In this document: positions 26,402-39,800 of the stretch, one piece after another
Position numbering within the stretch: the first letter of the stretch is position 1
How the letters are laid out: every line of letters begins with the position of its first letter
Assembly (NCBI RefSeq): GCF_018143015.1
Contig: NC_054751.1
Location: forward strand, 20,846,425-20,910,424
Origin: Lytechinus variegatus
Taxonomy: Eukaryota; Echinodermata; Echinoidea; Temnopleuroida; Toxopneustidae
DNA length: 64,000 nucleotides
Direction: 5' to 3'
The notes under the pieces: generated by a model
Told to the model about the DNA's origin: nothing
What the model saw: only the letters and a program-made list of their open reading frames with translations
Databases searched by the model: none
Program-made: the position numbers and the translations under genes

Positions 26402-27306
26402 CAGCGTTCTCGCCAGAAAAAAAATTCACCCATGTCGGGGACTTGTGCTGCCACTCCTGGGGGGTGGGTGCGGGAGGGGGGTTCACCCCTCCTACGCGGA
26501 GCGCGGAAGCGACGGCCTTTTCATCAAATAGAGACGCTAAGGAAGCCCCATTGTGGCGTATTTTTAAGACCACACTAATGCACATAAATGCACAGATACT
26601 TGCCGTTCAGTCCAAAGAAAGAGAAGTGCAGCTTTCCAGCTTATGAATTGTAAATATTTTCGAGAAAAAGGAAATCACGAAATGCATTCAACTTCGGAAC
26701 AAAACAGCATTCATGATTGAGGGTCATGTGATATGTAATGGAGTTGGTCAATAGAGTCGAGACGCGTTATCCAACTTAATTCACTGAGCTAGCTGAGCGC
26801 ATGCGTGTGGCTTTCGTGCACATACACAAATGCAAAATATATCATGGACACTTCCTAGTGATTTACGACTCGACTGTGTGTTCCAACACCAAACAACGTA
26901 ATGGTGTGTAGATCGACATGTAAGTTTTGCGTGAGTCTGTGATCTGACGTTTCATCATGGAGCATACCCGGTATGATGTGCAGGGCAAACGGGGGAATAG
27001 GCAACGGAACGACCGTACCGTGCCGTCATATGCCCGCAATAGCAGCCGCGAGCTAGCTGGGCGCCTTGCCACTTTCCTAGCCGTATTAGGCCTGTAAGTG
27101 GTCTTAAGTTGGTGGGACTTCGGTACAACCCGATAAATGAAGTTGATATCACTAAGATGAGTTCATGGAGTGTATTATTTTTTTCTGAATATTTCCATTT
27201 AATTTTCCACGCATGTCGCTGAAATTTTACGCATGGTTCCACTTGGTCTCCATTTCTGCACGCATGGTGTTTGAACCATGCGTATTATACACTGGCGAGA
27301 ACGCTG
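26402..27306. mobile_element. hAT-like non-autonomous transposon, 905 bp
   Basis: Perfect 15-bp ends CAGCGTTCTCGCCAG and CTGGCGAGAACGCTG are flanked by an exact 8-bp duplication GGTATACT (26394-26401 and 27307-27314). CAG...CTG ends with 8-bp duplications are the hallmark of hAT elements. No transposase frame was found. The left part is GC-rich with poly-G, and the middle is mostly unique-looking sequence. Confidence 0.85.
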
Positions 27307-27654
27307 GGTATACTGGTTTCAAAACAGATCCTATCTCCTTCGAACTGTTGCACTTTTTGAAAACTTTCGTAAATATTTTCCAATCATGAAGATTTCAATC
27401 TTGCCTACTGGCAGTAAAGAAGTGTCCACACAGAACCAATCTCCTTGGAGCCTTCAAACTTCATGAGAATCAAGTTCTGAACACAATTCAGACTAGTATA
27501 AATCTCACCAATCTAATATTGATATTTGATAAATAAACATATAAATAATCTATGAAGTACTTGTGTATAACCCCATAGAATTTTCAACTGTATACCACAA
27601 CTAAGTGGTTACACAAACAATATATATTACATATATAAAATATCTGTTATTGGG

Positions 27655-27804
27655 TCATAGAAATATGGGATGTATTTGTTTCAGAGTGAGTTTCTTACGA
27701 CACGTTGGACATTTGTGCTGCGATTGGATGCTCGCACGGATACATTGGCTACAGAATACATGACCGCAGTTCGTTGACATCAGCTGGTGGCCATTGTTTC
27801 GTAA
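27655..27804 (-). CDS. RNF4: RNF4-like gene, last coding exon (C-terminal half of RING)
   Basis: Acceptor TTTACAG|TTACGA followed by 49 codons and TGA. It supplies six zinc ligands: NCGHVFCSQC (Cys, His, Cys, Cys) and CPTC. It ends KKLTLKQIHPIFL, close to the RNF4 C-terminus that contacts the ubiquitin-loaded E2 and forms the RING dimer. No canonical AATAAA was seen on the minus strand in the first few hundred bases after the stop, so the 3' UTR length is unknown. Confidence 0.96.
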   Translation of the reverse strand, partial: LRNNGHQLMSTNCGHVFCSQCIRASIQSQHKCPTCRKKLTLKQIHPIFL

Positions 27805-30800
27805 CTGTAAAATAAACAAGCAAGAATGATTTAACAAAGGTAGATCATGCTCAATGGATATTGAACAAAATTTCAGTTCATGGGATGTTTTATGGGGTTA
27901 CTAATAATCATCCACTCTAAATGGATCATGATTAGCAGTCAAGTCAACTCAACAAATGTAAAATCTAAAAGAATTCATTCAATTTACCAACATTTACACT
28001 GAGCGTACTAGATTGACTACTGGAAATGATTCACTCATTCTCACTTACACTGTAATCATACAGCTAAATGAAAAATGAAAATTAATTTCTGCTGCATGAC
28101 TAAAATTCATCATCATATCCTCTACAAGGGGGAAGGTGTATAAATATTTTCGTAGAGTTATCCTCATGAAGAAAACTTAGTAAACTTTAACCAGCTTTCA
28201 AACAGATTGTGAAGCACATGTTGTCAAAGGCTCCACATTTTACAATGTAAATGTCACAGCAGTCAGTTATAAAAGAACACTGTATATTCTACCAACAGCT
28301 TTTTGTGCATGTCAAGCTGTTTGATTGAAAATAGCAAAGTTGTTCCATCACACAAGTCAGAAAACCAAATGAATACATGTAGGGTTCATTGGTCTTTCAT
28401 TCTTTAATATCACCTCAAACACAGCTCCTGGAGAGCTCAAATTGTTTTCAACATATGGAGCGCTTCACATTTATTAGATCCAACTGTGCTCATATGCAAC
28501 AGCTATAACTGCAGAAGTAATGCATTCAGGTTATCTGGTTATCGGTCAACAGTTTCTATAGTTTTCTGCAGTTCATGAGTTACTAGTACTTTAGGTCATT
28601 TTATATTATTATGTAGATGTAGGGTTTGAGAGGCATAGATATTTTCTGATGCCTTGTGAGTTTGTTTCAAAGAGACAAAATATTAAAACTGATTTTTAAT
28701 GTGCATGCCAATGAAAACCGTCCAATATTTTCAATATGAAATTAATATTTTGCCCCACCCACAAGATTATCATTGGTTAATAAAACATTGTGCGCATTAA
28801 GCTATTGTCACGTCACAATGAAATTGCATTGTGTATCAGTTGCCAGGTGTGGTAAAGGAGCAGAGTGAGATTACGTCAATTTATAAAATTCAAATGCGCT
28901 TGCACTATACGCTAGCACATCTTTACAAAGATTTCTTTTTTAAATATGACAATACTCAGGTGCCATGCTCATGATTTATAGGATTGCCATTAATGATGGT
29001 TAGTAAAAACAATTTGTTGGCTTTATTGATTTATGTTTAGCTTTGTGGGGGTATCTTAATAATAATAATAACATATATTGGATGACCAATTTTTTGTGGG
29101 ATGCGTAGAAATATTGTCACTCACCGAAGAACAATATTGGATTCATCACCTACTCATCCAATATTGTTCTTCAGCTCGGACAACATTTCTTCGCATCCCA
29201 CTCAAGGCCATCCAATATTCCCTAAATATGTGTACATTATGCCCTCAGCATCATTGTTACAGCTAAGTTGATGAAAATTTATTCCCTTTCAAATCGAACT
29301 AGGATTATTGGGTGAGTGTTTTATAAAGCTGCTCGTAAGCAACGAGCGACTTTAAGAAATCTGCTGTGAATCACTCCAGGATACCCAGTAGTTCTTAAAG
29401 TCACTCGTAACTTACGAACAGCTTTATGAAACACCCAACCAATGAAAATGAAAAGAATCTGAACTATACTAGCTATTCCCTAAATCAAAATCACCAACAT
29501 CATCATCATCATCATTGTCGTCACCATCACAATACTGCCACATCATAATAGCAGTCATCATCATAATCAAAATCATCATAGTCATCATTTTGAGACACTT
29601 CTTCACAATTCAATCTCACTACCAGAATTCAATTTCATCTTTAAATTATGCCTGGAGGAATGGCAGGCACCAAGGACAGTGTTGTGCTTGTGCTAAAGAT
29701 CACAAAGCTCAGGTAAAGGTCAAGGTGTGACTGCCCAAGGCCAAGGACTTGAGGCGTCTAAGGCCACTTGATTGTCCTTGAAGCCAAGACCAAGGACTAG
29801 GTGTCCGAAATGAGGACTAAATGTCAGAGCAGAGAAAAAATACATGGGGACTCTGGGCGATTTTGCCCCCAAAGGCTCTAGGGCTGTGGAATATAAACAA
29901 AGAGCTCTGGAAAATCCCCATTAACTGTAATGTTAATGCTTATCCAGTTTTGCTGATTTTAGGAGTGGATTGTGAAAAGAAACTCCCCAATTTAATAGAA
30001 AAAAAATTGCCTGTGTCGGAGGCCAAGGGCTGGCTAGGTTCCGATTCCAACCACAAAAAGGTCCATCTGCACCAGCCCGAGTTTTCAAATAATCGCGCTC
30101 TTACTGATCCACCAAATTATCCAGATCTCGAGATTATTTGCAATGGAGATGCAATAATCGGGATAGTTAGCTGGATTAATCTCAAGGTCGCAATCCCAAG
30201 CCAACTTAAGATTATTTGCAAAATAACATGCTATTTTACAAATTATCCCGCTAATTCGCAGGTGTAGATGCACTCAGGATTATCTATTCATGGCGTCACA
30301 CCATATAAATGCATCGATGCCTCGCTCGAGCATGAATTGCTCTAGTGGAGATGGGGTTTCTTGTATCTCGAGATTAATCACGAAGAAGGCCGATCGGGCT
30401 AAAATATTGAGATTGAGCTAACTCGGGCTGGTGCAGCACCAGCTAACGATTCCCAGCCAGGATTCAAGGATTTCTCCTTTCATATTTTGTGACCTGATTT
30501 CTGGTGACCCACACCCCACTGACCACTAAATTATTTTCTCCACACCTGACCAGGTGAGATACTGGACATGGGGTCAGTTCTTGATGTCATCAATCAAATG
30601 ATGATAGCTCTCAATTTTAACATATGGTGAAGATGTTTCAATTGATCTGAGTTATTCAATTTGTGACAGGAATGGATTATGGATATGGTAATTGAGTGAA
30701 ATAATTGTCATTTCTTGAAGTAGGGCCTCTTTGCTTTGAGGTCATATGGTGCTGACATACATGTACATGTAGTTCATGAACTCTTATCTTCAAAGTTAAA

Positions 30801-33800
30801 TGCCAGTTTTGGTAACGATCTCAAAATTACTTTTTACAGAATCCAATATAATGACCACCGAAGGGTCTGTTTATATGAATAAAAAATATGTGCCGAAGGA
30901 TTCTGGAAGAAATTATGTTATTGCTGAGAAATAAGCAAAATAAGCACTTCCGTCGGGTCTTTATTCCAGCAATATAATACACACCGTCCCACGCGTGCCT
31001 ATCTATGTTGGAGATCTTCAGTGTGATTGTTTTTCAGCTTAGATTTATAATGATTTCAGAAAGTTCAGTTAATGTAACAGTACCAGATCTAGATCGACGA
31101 TGATATAGTAATACATGTACTTAACCTTGGTTTTACAGACTTTCTCACAAAATCAGTGTTTTACTGGTTCTACTGTAATTTAGCTTTAAAATGTAATACA
31201 TTTGAACATTCAGAGAAAAATAATACAATTTGATATTTCCATTTGTTTTCTTTTCCAGATAAAATCCCCTCTTTACTTGAAATGTACATTTTTTTCTTAA
31301 TATGCATTTTAATTTCATACAAATGTTCCTATCAAATCCTCGTTATCTATTTAGCTATTAAAGAAAGAAACAAAAGTTATGATTTATATTTCACAGCTAT
31401 TACTATTATTCATTTATTTATTGAAATTCAACTTGGTATCAATTTAGCCTAATATTCATCAGCATGAATTACAAGATGTTAACTGTAGTTCATTCATCAA
31501 ATAGTTATTACTTATTATATGCCAATTTTGAGGGAATCAGGAGGGTTGAATAGGGAGAAATGAATATCATCACATTTAAAATGTCACAGTTCTCTGTACT
31601 ACATACATGTATACACTAGTGTCTGTGTGGATCACACATCCTTCTTAAAGGGGAAGCTTACCCTGGCAAAAAGTTTATTGTAAAAATAGAAGAAAAAATG
31701 ATGAAATATATTGCCAAGGTTTGAGAAAAATTAGAACTTTTATTATTTGTGATGTCATATGCAAGTAGCTTTCTTACATATTGTATGGTAAAAAAATCAA
31801 CAAAATGTAATTTTCTCAAAAAATTTGAAAGTGTTTACTTTACTGTATCTTCAGTATGTTAAAAGACAAGTAACTTTACAACTGTTCCTAACAAGAAAAC
31901 AACAATAAGTCATCACGAACCATTAAAAAAGTGAAATATATGCATTTTATAATAGATAACATAATGGGCACCTGTTTGTTTATATGATGGCACAAATCCA
32001 AAACAAAATTCCTGTAACATTCTTATTAATGGATTTTCCTCTAACCTTCACCAATACTTTTGATTATTTTTTCTGCTATTTTTACAAAAAAAAATTCTTC
32101 AGGGTAAACTTCCCCTTTAACAGACCTGAACAAACTCTTTCCAACAGTACAGTTCTCTGTGGGTCAATCCCTACCAGTCTGACTTTTGTAAATTATCCCA
32201 CTATTTCTAATCCACAAAGCTATGAAATTTCAAGATTATAGTTGCAATGGAGATCATGCAATTAGCAAAATATTAGGTTGGTCCAATATCCACAAGTAGA
32301 GACAAATTTTGGATTAGGCTTCTAAGGATGAATTATGGCACCATACAATCATCGCACATGGACCCCAAATTACATTTCTCCACAGCCAAAGTCACATTCT
32401 ACATGTATTCAAGCAAACGTTCCCTGAACCTCGCCAACTTAACCCAATGGAGATGAGGCTCCTTGACTCTCAAGATTAATCCCTATAGGAGCGCTGTTCA
32501 GTCTAGAATCTTGAGAATGAGCACATTTGGGCTGATGGAGAAGCACCTTGTGGTAATGTAGGTCTATTAGTGAGGGCTTAGTGGAGAGATTCCAGCCAGT
32601 ACACACCTGGATAACAGATGCAATTCTCTTCAATACTTCTTTCACTCTGGGCTCTTTGCCATTTCTCATTGATTTAAACTTACATTATCTGCCAAACGTT
32701 CCTCTGGCTCTGCTTCAACAAAATTAAAAACTAAATACAAGTTCTTGTGGGAAAAACCCCCAGTAGTACTAATCAAATGAGCTGAAGAAGCAGACCAGTA
32801 GTTTAATCCAAGAAATCATACAGAACTAAGAACAATGGATATAACTAGCCTTCCTGCATTGAGACAAATGAATTAAAAGATTTTTTCATGTTAGCTTGAA
32901 ATAGACCATCCAGTCAAAAAATTACTTCCAAATCCAGTTATAAAATAAGTTGGACTTAGTTAAATTTCAGGTTTCAAGTATTCAAGTATATCAATCTACT
33001 CCGTAGATACAAACTGGACATGGGACCCGGGGGGGGGGGGGGGCACTTACATTGACAAGTTGATACTATGCGCGACCAAAAAAACACGTAAAAAGGATTT
33101 TTTTTCACGATAGGGCACGTTATGTACGTAACGTGATAAGGGTGTAAAAAAACACCAAAATAATGAAAAAAGGGTATCTATTTCGCTAGGAAAGCTACGT
33201 GTTTAGGTCAGATTTGCGGGGATAATAAAATAAAATTAAAATGTTTTAAAAAGGATGTCCTTTATGCCCCAACATTATGTGTTTAGAGTCCAATTGGCAC
33301 GAGGTGTAGAAGGTGGGGTCGTACTAAACCAAATTAATGATGTGTAAAGGTAAAACCAACGACCGAATTAGGACCAGTGAAATAACAATAAAATATTCCT
33401 GTACTTGTTTAGGGGTTCATTTCAGGGAATACTTGCCAAGAGTATCGTTTTGTTCCCAATACTTGTTAAGGGTAGGGTTTCACACGCAAATACTTGTTAA
33501 GGGGTGTACTTTCAGAAAATGGAAAATATGTGTTTAGGGTGCTTTTCGAGACCCCATGGTCGTGCGTGGTATCCACTCGTAAATGGAAGTGCCCCCGGGA
33601 CATGGGAGCCTGAACTCTCTATCATCTTCATCTAATAAGACACAAGATGAGCCTTGTTCCCTTTAAAAGTTGAGAGGAGTCTGTAGTCTCCCCTCCTTGG
33701 TACCCCCATCCCTAGGCTTCCATATCTTCAGAGACGGATAGGAAGCGACAGATCTGGGATAAACCTTGAGCCAAGATGGAACTCACATTAATGCCACATC

Positions 33801-36800
33801 AATATTGACTGTTTGCAGACCAGAGAGAAAGAAAAGACAATCAAAGGAAAGATTCCCTGTCTCTCTGATCACGGGATGATCTTGCTCAGTATGTGGTATG
33901 AGCCGTTTTGGTGTTTGAGATGGTCAGAATTGATGCCTGTTATGGCATGTGAAGGTTTGGGGTCGGATGTGGAAATGATTGGATGGGAGAGGCTATAATA
34001 ATGATGATGATAGAATACATCGCATTAATGAGGCGCCAATGATCATGCTGCCTATTCAATGGTGCTCTGATTGGTGCATTCAAGGAATAAATCCTGCAAG
34101 GTACCCATTCACCTCACCTGGGTTCAGCGCAGCATAATGTGGAACAATTTATTGCTGAAGGAAAATATTCCCTGGCTGGGAATCGAACACAGGACTCTCT
34201 GTTTCAGAGTTTGGTGACTAATCCACTGGACCAAATGGGTCCATTTATATTTGAACTTAATTCTTTGGTCATACCATAATTAAAAAAAATAATGATGGCG
34301 ATTGTGTTGACTAAGATTCTTAGTATTTCTGTGGCATTGTTGTGATCTGATTAAAAAAAAAGGAATAACAGTGCATACTCCATCAGTGAGTGTTATTATA
34401 TGTCTGGTGAAAATAACACAAGATTACATATGGATGATGATGATGAATGAATGATATACTGAAAATGAATGTTTAAGAGTACAATGGATAGAATACTTCA
34501 TGAGGTGAAAGATGAAATAATCCACTCAACAAGGTATAGCCGAGTTAACTGGATCATTCATTCCATCTTTCACCGAATTCTGTCCATAGCACCCATAAAC
34601 ATTCATTATTTGTTTTATATGACACCTAAAAAATAAATCCTTGTCATTTGACATTTATAAATTTGAAGAGGAAAGTGCATTCAGTGCGAACGCATACAGC
34701 ACGCCCTCTCTAAACACGATTTTTATGAGTAGCGCAGGTAGACTCAGCAACATGCAATGGACAAAATTGTATGTTACACGATGAATGGATCCAAAATTGC
34801 ACTGATGATGACGTCATTGTAAAATGAACCGAATAATCAACACCAAACAACCAATCAAATGACAAGGGGATATCTAGGTGTCATATCATGTAACAATTAT
34901 AAGTGATGTCGCTTACTGTCCATGATGATGCTGTTATAGAGAGTAGTGGCAATGACAATTATGTATGATGATGGTGGTACTAATTATGATGGTATTTGTT
35001 TTTTGTTGTTAATGATGTGGCTGATGCTGGTAAAAAAATGAATACCGGTAGGTTTCGATTAGAAATGAAAAGCTGTTGATTTTCATCAATAACTTCAGAT
35101 GAGTAACTATTTATTCAAAGAAGCAAAGGATTGCTAATGAAAAATGGTGTTCAAAATAACACCAGTGTCATACGCAAGCATCATATACAGGCAGTACGAA
35201 CAAAAATGCCAAATCCTGATTTAACATTTACCGGAGATCTGAAATTAATAAAAATTTATTACATGATGTGGAAGGTTACAGAAAGGACATTTCTAATTTC
35301 TACTCTTATGCATTCCAAAATACTTCAAACAATGTAACTTGGAATTAAATTGCCTCCCTGCCTGTCTCCTTAACATGTTTCATGTTCTCCACACGACATC
35401 AATGCTAGCCAGGAATGTTAGAATGTTAGCTCTTGATGGATGGATACCCGACACAGTTCGCACCTTTCAGGTCATTGCCAAGGAACTTGCCTCAAGCCTT
35501 CCAAAAGAGCATTCTCCAAGTTCAACTCTTCAGTCCATCTCTATCATTAAACTCAACACCAAAAAAGTTACAATCAAATGCTAACAAAAGAACATTCTTC
35601 AAGTTCATCTCTCCAGTCCATCTCTATCATTAAACTCAACTCCAGAAAAGTTTCAATCAAATGCTAACGCAACATTGTGTTCCGTTTGAGTTTTTTTGGA
35701 ATTGCATTTAAATGCGAATCTTTCATTTTTCCTTGGAGAATAGAACTTTTAGAAAGTCATGCTCTAAAAATAAATTCATAAACAAAACAAAATCACGATA
35801 ATCATGGAAAATGCCAGTGTCAATTTATGTTGAATTGAACAATCTCTATCATTAAACTCAACTCTAGGAAAGCTTAAATCAAATGCTCACGCAACATGTG
35901 TTCCGTTTGAGGTTTTTTGAAATTGCATTTAAATGTGAATCTTTCATTTTCCTTGGAGAATACAACTTTTAGAGAAAGTCATGCTCTAAAAATGAATTCA
36001 CAAACAAAACAAAATCATGATAATCATGGAAAATGCCAGTGTCAATTTATGTTGAAGTGAACAATCTCTATCATTAAACTCAACTCTAGGAAAGCTTAAA
36101 TCAAATGCTAACGCAACATGTGTTCCGTTTGAGGTTTTTTGGAATTGCATTTAAATGTGAATCTTTCATTTTTTCTTGGAGAATACAACTTTTAGAAAGT
36201 CATGCTCTAAAAATAAATTCATAAATAAAACAAAATCACGATGATCATGGAAAATGTCAGTGTCAATTTCTGTTGAAGTGAACAATGATATAGTGCTTAG
36301 CCTACAGTAAAAGATATGATTTGGCTGTAATATGCACAACTGATACAATCCATAACAGCAATTCAATAACTGACATTGTTCATGTTTATCTATAACACAT
36401 TGTACACCCCATTTCTTAGTTTGAAATATTTCATGGGGATGGAACATTCTGAATCTCTTTCACCAAGCTAAGATAGCCCAACACAAGAGCCAACACTGAT
36501 AAAGAGCCTGCTGACTCTTACCCATCATCAGAGAACATTGAATTCTATCAAGGATTCCTAGACCCCCCTGGGACCATAAAGACAGGTGCATGTCTTCTAC
36601 ATCATTCTCCACCGACCATCTTATTATCATCATGTCACGCAGCTTCATGTGTTTCTAATTGCATCATGAAGTCAGGATGAGTACCAAGACTGTGTTCATT
36701 CCACAGATTCTTAACCCCAAAACATGGTTTCTAAAGACATTTTTGATAGTGAACACCATGGTTTCAATAGTCTATAATAATTGAATGTGAAAGATGAAGA

Positions 36801-39800
36801 AGTTGCATTTCTGCAGAATCATGGTCATTCGAAATCGCTTGAACACCACAATCAGAATCCTTGACATTATCTTTGTGGTCTGCTTTAGGCATACAGTTAA
36901 AGTTGACAATGACACGCTGGTGATTTTTTTTGGGGGGAGGGGGATTTAAGAGTAGGTTGGTTTGGAAAAAAAGGGAAATCAATGCTGATGAAACATTGAT
37001 TGAATGCAATGCCACAGAGAACACATTTTGTGTTTGCATCCTTTTGTTTGTGTTTCTAGCTTTGGAAATAGCCTGAACGCTGTCTAAGGCAACATTCATA
37101 CCTGATCCCATTCAATGCGACACATGGATATCTAAAGGCCACTGTAGACCTTACGACCCGACTGGTTTACGATTGGCTTGCGACCGAGTGAGTAGAGATG
37201 AATAGCAAGGTAGTCATAAGCCTCGACACCGCACACCTTGCGATCTGACTACCATGCTGTCTGCGACTAACGTATGCTTTTTGCCATAGCAACTAAGAGA
37301 ATGGCGCTTACTACTGCGTATGCGCATTGTATACCATATACACCTCATGCAACTCTGCTGTCTGATTGGCTGGAAGTTGGATTGAGCTTTCGATCCAGTC
37401 ATAAGGATTCGACATGTACGATTTTCCTTGCGACTTCTCTCTGACCAGTCTGCGACTCTCAAGCTGAAAAGAGCTGTGACGTCACATCTCCCCTCACCCA
37501 GTCGCAAGCCAGTCGTAGACAAGTCGGGTCGTAAGGTGTGCGGTGGCCTTAAAGGTCAAGTCCACCTCAGAAAAATTTGATTTGAATCAATAGAGAAAAA
37601 TCAGACAAGAACAATGCTGAAAATTTCATCAAAATTGGATGTAAAATAAGAAAGTTATGACATTTCAAAGTTTCTATTATTTTCAACAAAATTGTTATAT
37701 GAACAAGCCAGTTACATCCAAATGAGAGAGTCGATGATGTTACTCAATCACTATTTCTTTTGTTTTTTATTGTTTGAATTTACAATATTTCAATTTTTAC
37801 GAATTTGACGATTAGGACCTCCTTGCCTGAAGCACAAAATGTTAAAATAATGGAATTCCATGTGTTCAGTGAGGAATGAAACTTCATTTCACATGACAAT
37901 GACGAGAAAATAAAAATATTTCATATTTCATATAATAAATTAAAAAAGAAATAGTGAGTGAGTGATGTCATCAACTCTCTCGTTTTGATGTAACTGGCTC
38001 GTTCATATAACTATTCTGTTGAAAATAAGCAAAATTTTGAAATGCCATAACTTTCTTATTTTACATCCGATTTTGATGAAATTTTCAGTGTTATGCTTGT
38101 TGAATTTTTCTCTTTTTATTCAAATCAAGTTTTTGTTGGGGTGAACTTGTCCTTTAATACAGCTTTGTCATTATTGTTAAGAGCAGTGTTTAATCATGAA
38201 AAAAAAATGGTATTACATTGTTATTGTCAGCATATTATCATAACATTTTTGGTAAATTTCTAATATTTTAAAAAGGTGAAATATTAAGTTACATGTAAGT
38301 TCATTTTACTCTTTAATCAAATTTTCATTCTTTACTGATAACATGTTACCCAACAAATTCAACACAGTGATGTGAAATACCAAGCAAGCAGGATGCAATT
38401 TCAAAGAATGAACAACAGATGGCAGTATTACAATATCACTTCAAACCTTTCTCATCAGAATCAACACTGAACAAGTGAAACAGGTCATGGTTTCATTTCA
38501 TCTTAAATGCGAAGTTCGAGTTGGTGTAGATTCTGAAGAAACCAAATTTTGACAGGAAATGGTTGGAAGCAATCTGAAAGTGTTTATCATATGCCAGAAT
38601 GCTTCCTTAGAACAACCAAGTTCAATTCAAATAATTCAGGTTTACTAGAAATGATTAACATGCATTTCATTACCACTTGTTCTTCCTGGTGTAGCTAACA
38701 TGGGAAATAATATGTGGGACCACATTATAACGGACAAACATTCAGTAATTTTTCTGATCCTCATTACTCTGTAATTATACATTTTTTGAAATATTGTTTG
38801 GTACATGTACATTGTATATCTTTTATTCCTTTATCATATTTGTTCACTATTATGATCATATTATTTTTTTTATTAATGGATCACTGAAAACTAGAGAAAT
38901 TCGAACAAGAAAAAACTAGACATACATGTATCATCAAATCAGATGGAAACTTTACAAATGTATGGCATAAAAATGTTCTCAACTTGTTTTTTTATGCAAT
39001 GAGCAAATTCCTACGTTTCTTTTGTATTTCATTATTATATTACTTATACCACATATTCTGAACCAAATATAAAAATGAAAGTGATTTTCCTCCTAAAATC
39101 AGAAATATAGAGAAGACTGTGAAACATGAAATTCATCTAGATAATATTCTACATATGCTCCCTAAACCAAGAAATTTATAACTCATGCATTTCAAAAGTG
39201 AAATGATACTACATACCTGTACATGTAACACACAATTATGAGTTTATTTAGATGTAATTTAGCAAAATTGAATCTCACCTATTAAACAACACATTATCTA
39301 AAAACCACATGTGTGAGTATGAGATAGCTTTCCTTGATTGAAATGTGAACAATAACAAAGAGGAAATTAGCTTTGCCAAGGTAGTACCACACCTGGAAAT
39401 TAAATCCTCAGACTAACCAGGAACTCAAATCTGGCTACATGCACATAAGCAACATGCCATCAAAATGAATGTTTTTTTTTTCTTTTCTCCTTTCCAGAAC
39501 ATGCATTAAAACACTCAATAACGGAAGATACAATATATGGAGATACCATCTGGACATGATCAAAGCGGAAATCAACACTATAAAGGACATATCATGAAGA
39601 TCTACTTTCATGTGAGTATGCTATCCTAGAAATCCCAGATGCACTCTAGGGAGATCCTCCGAGCCCCAGGTTGGGGAGGGGGATACCCCTTGAATGCAAG
39701 GATGGAAATCCTACATATCGGCCAAGGCTAGGGTCAGACTGTACAAGGCAAGGACTAATTTCTGCACAGACAAACCGACATAGGGCCCCGGAAAGGGGGG

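Larger units (their letters stand above)
13480..27600. other. No complete gene recognised, 13.5-27.6 kb
   Basis: Contents are the SINE, LINE remnant and MITEs listed separately, G runs near 14785 and 15290, and long AT-rich stretches (21.4-24.2 kb). At 24720-25560 there are scattered GCGGATG, TTACGGATG and GCAGATGCTTAC blocks that look like a degenerate local repeat. The 3' UTR of the RNF4-like gene should begin at 27654 and run to lower coordinates. Confidence 0.55.

Noticed and set aside
29821..30267. 148-codon plus-strand frame
   Set aside because: It runs into the inverted-repeat element at 30024; the second half translates repeat sequence.
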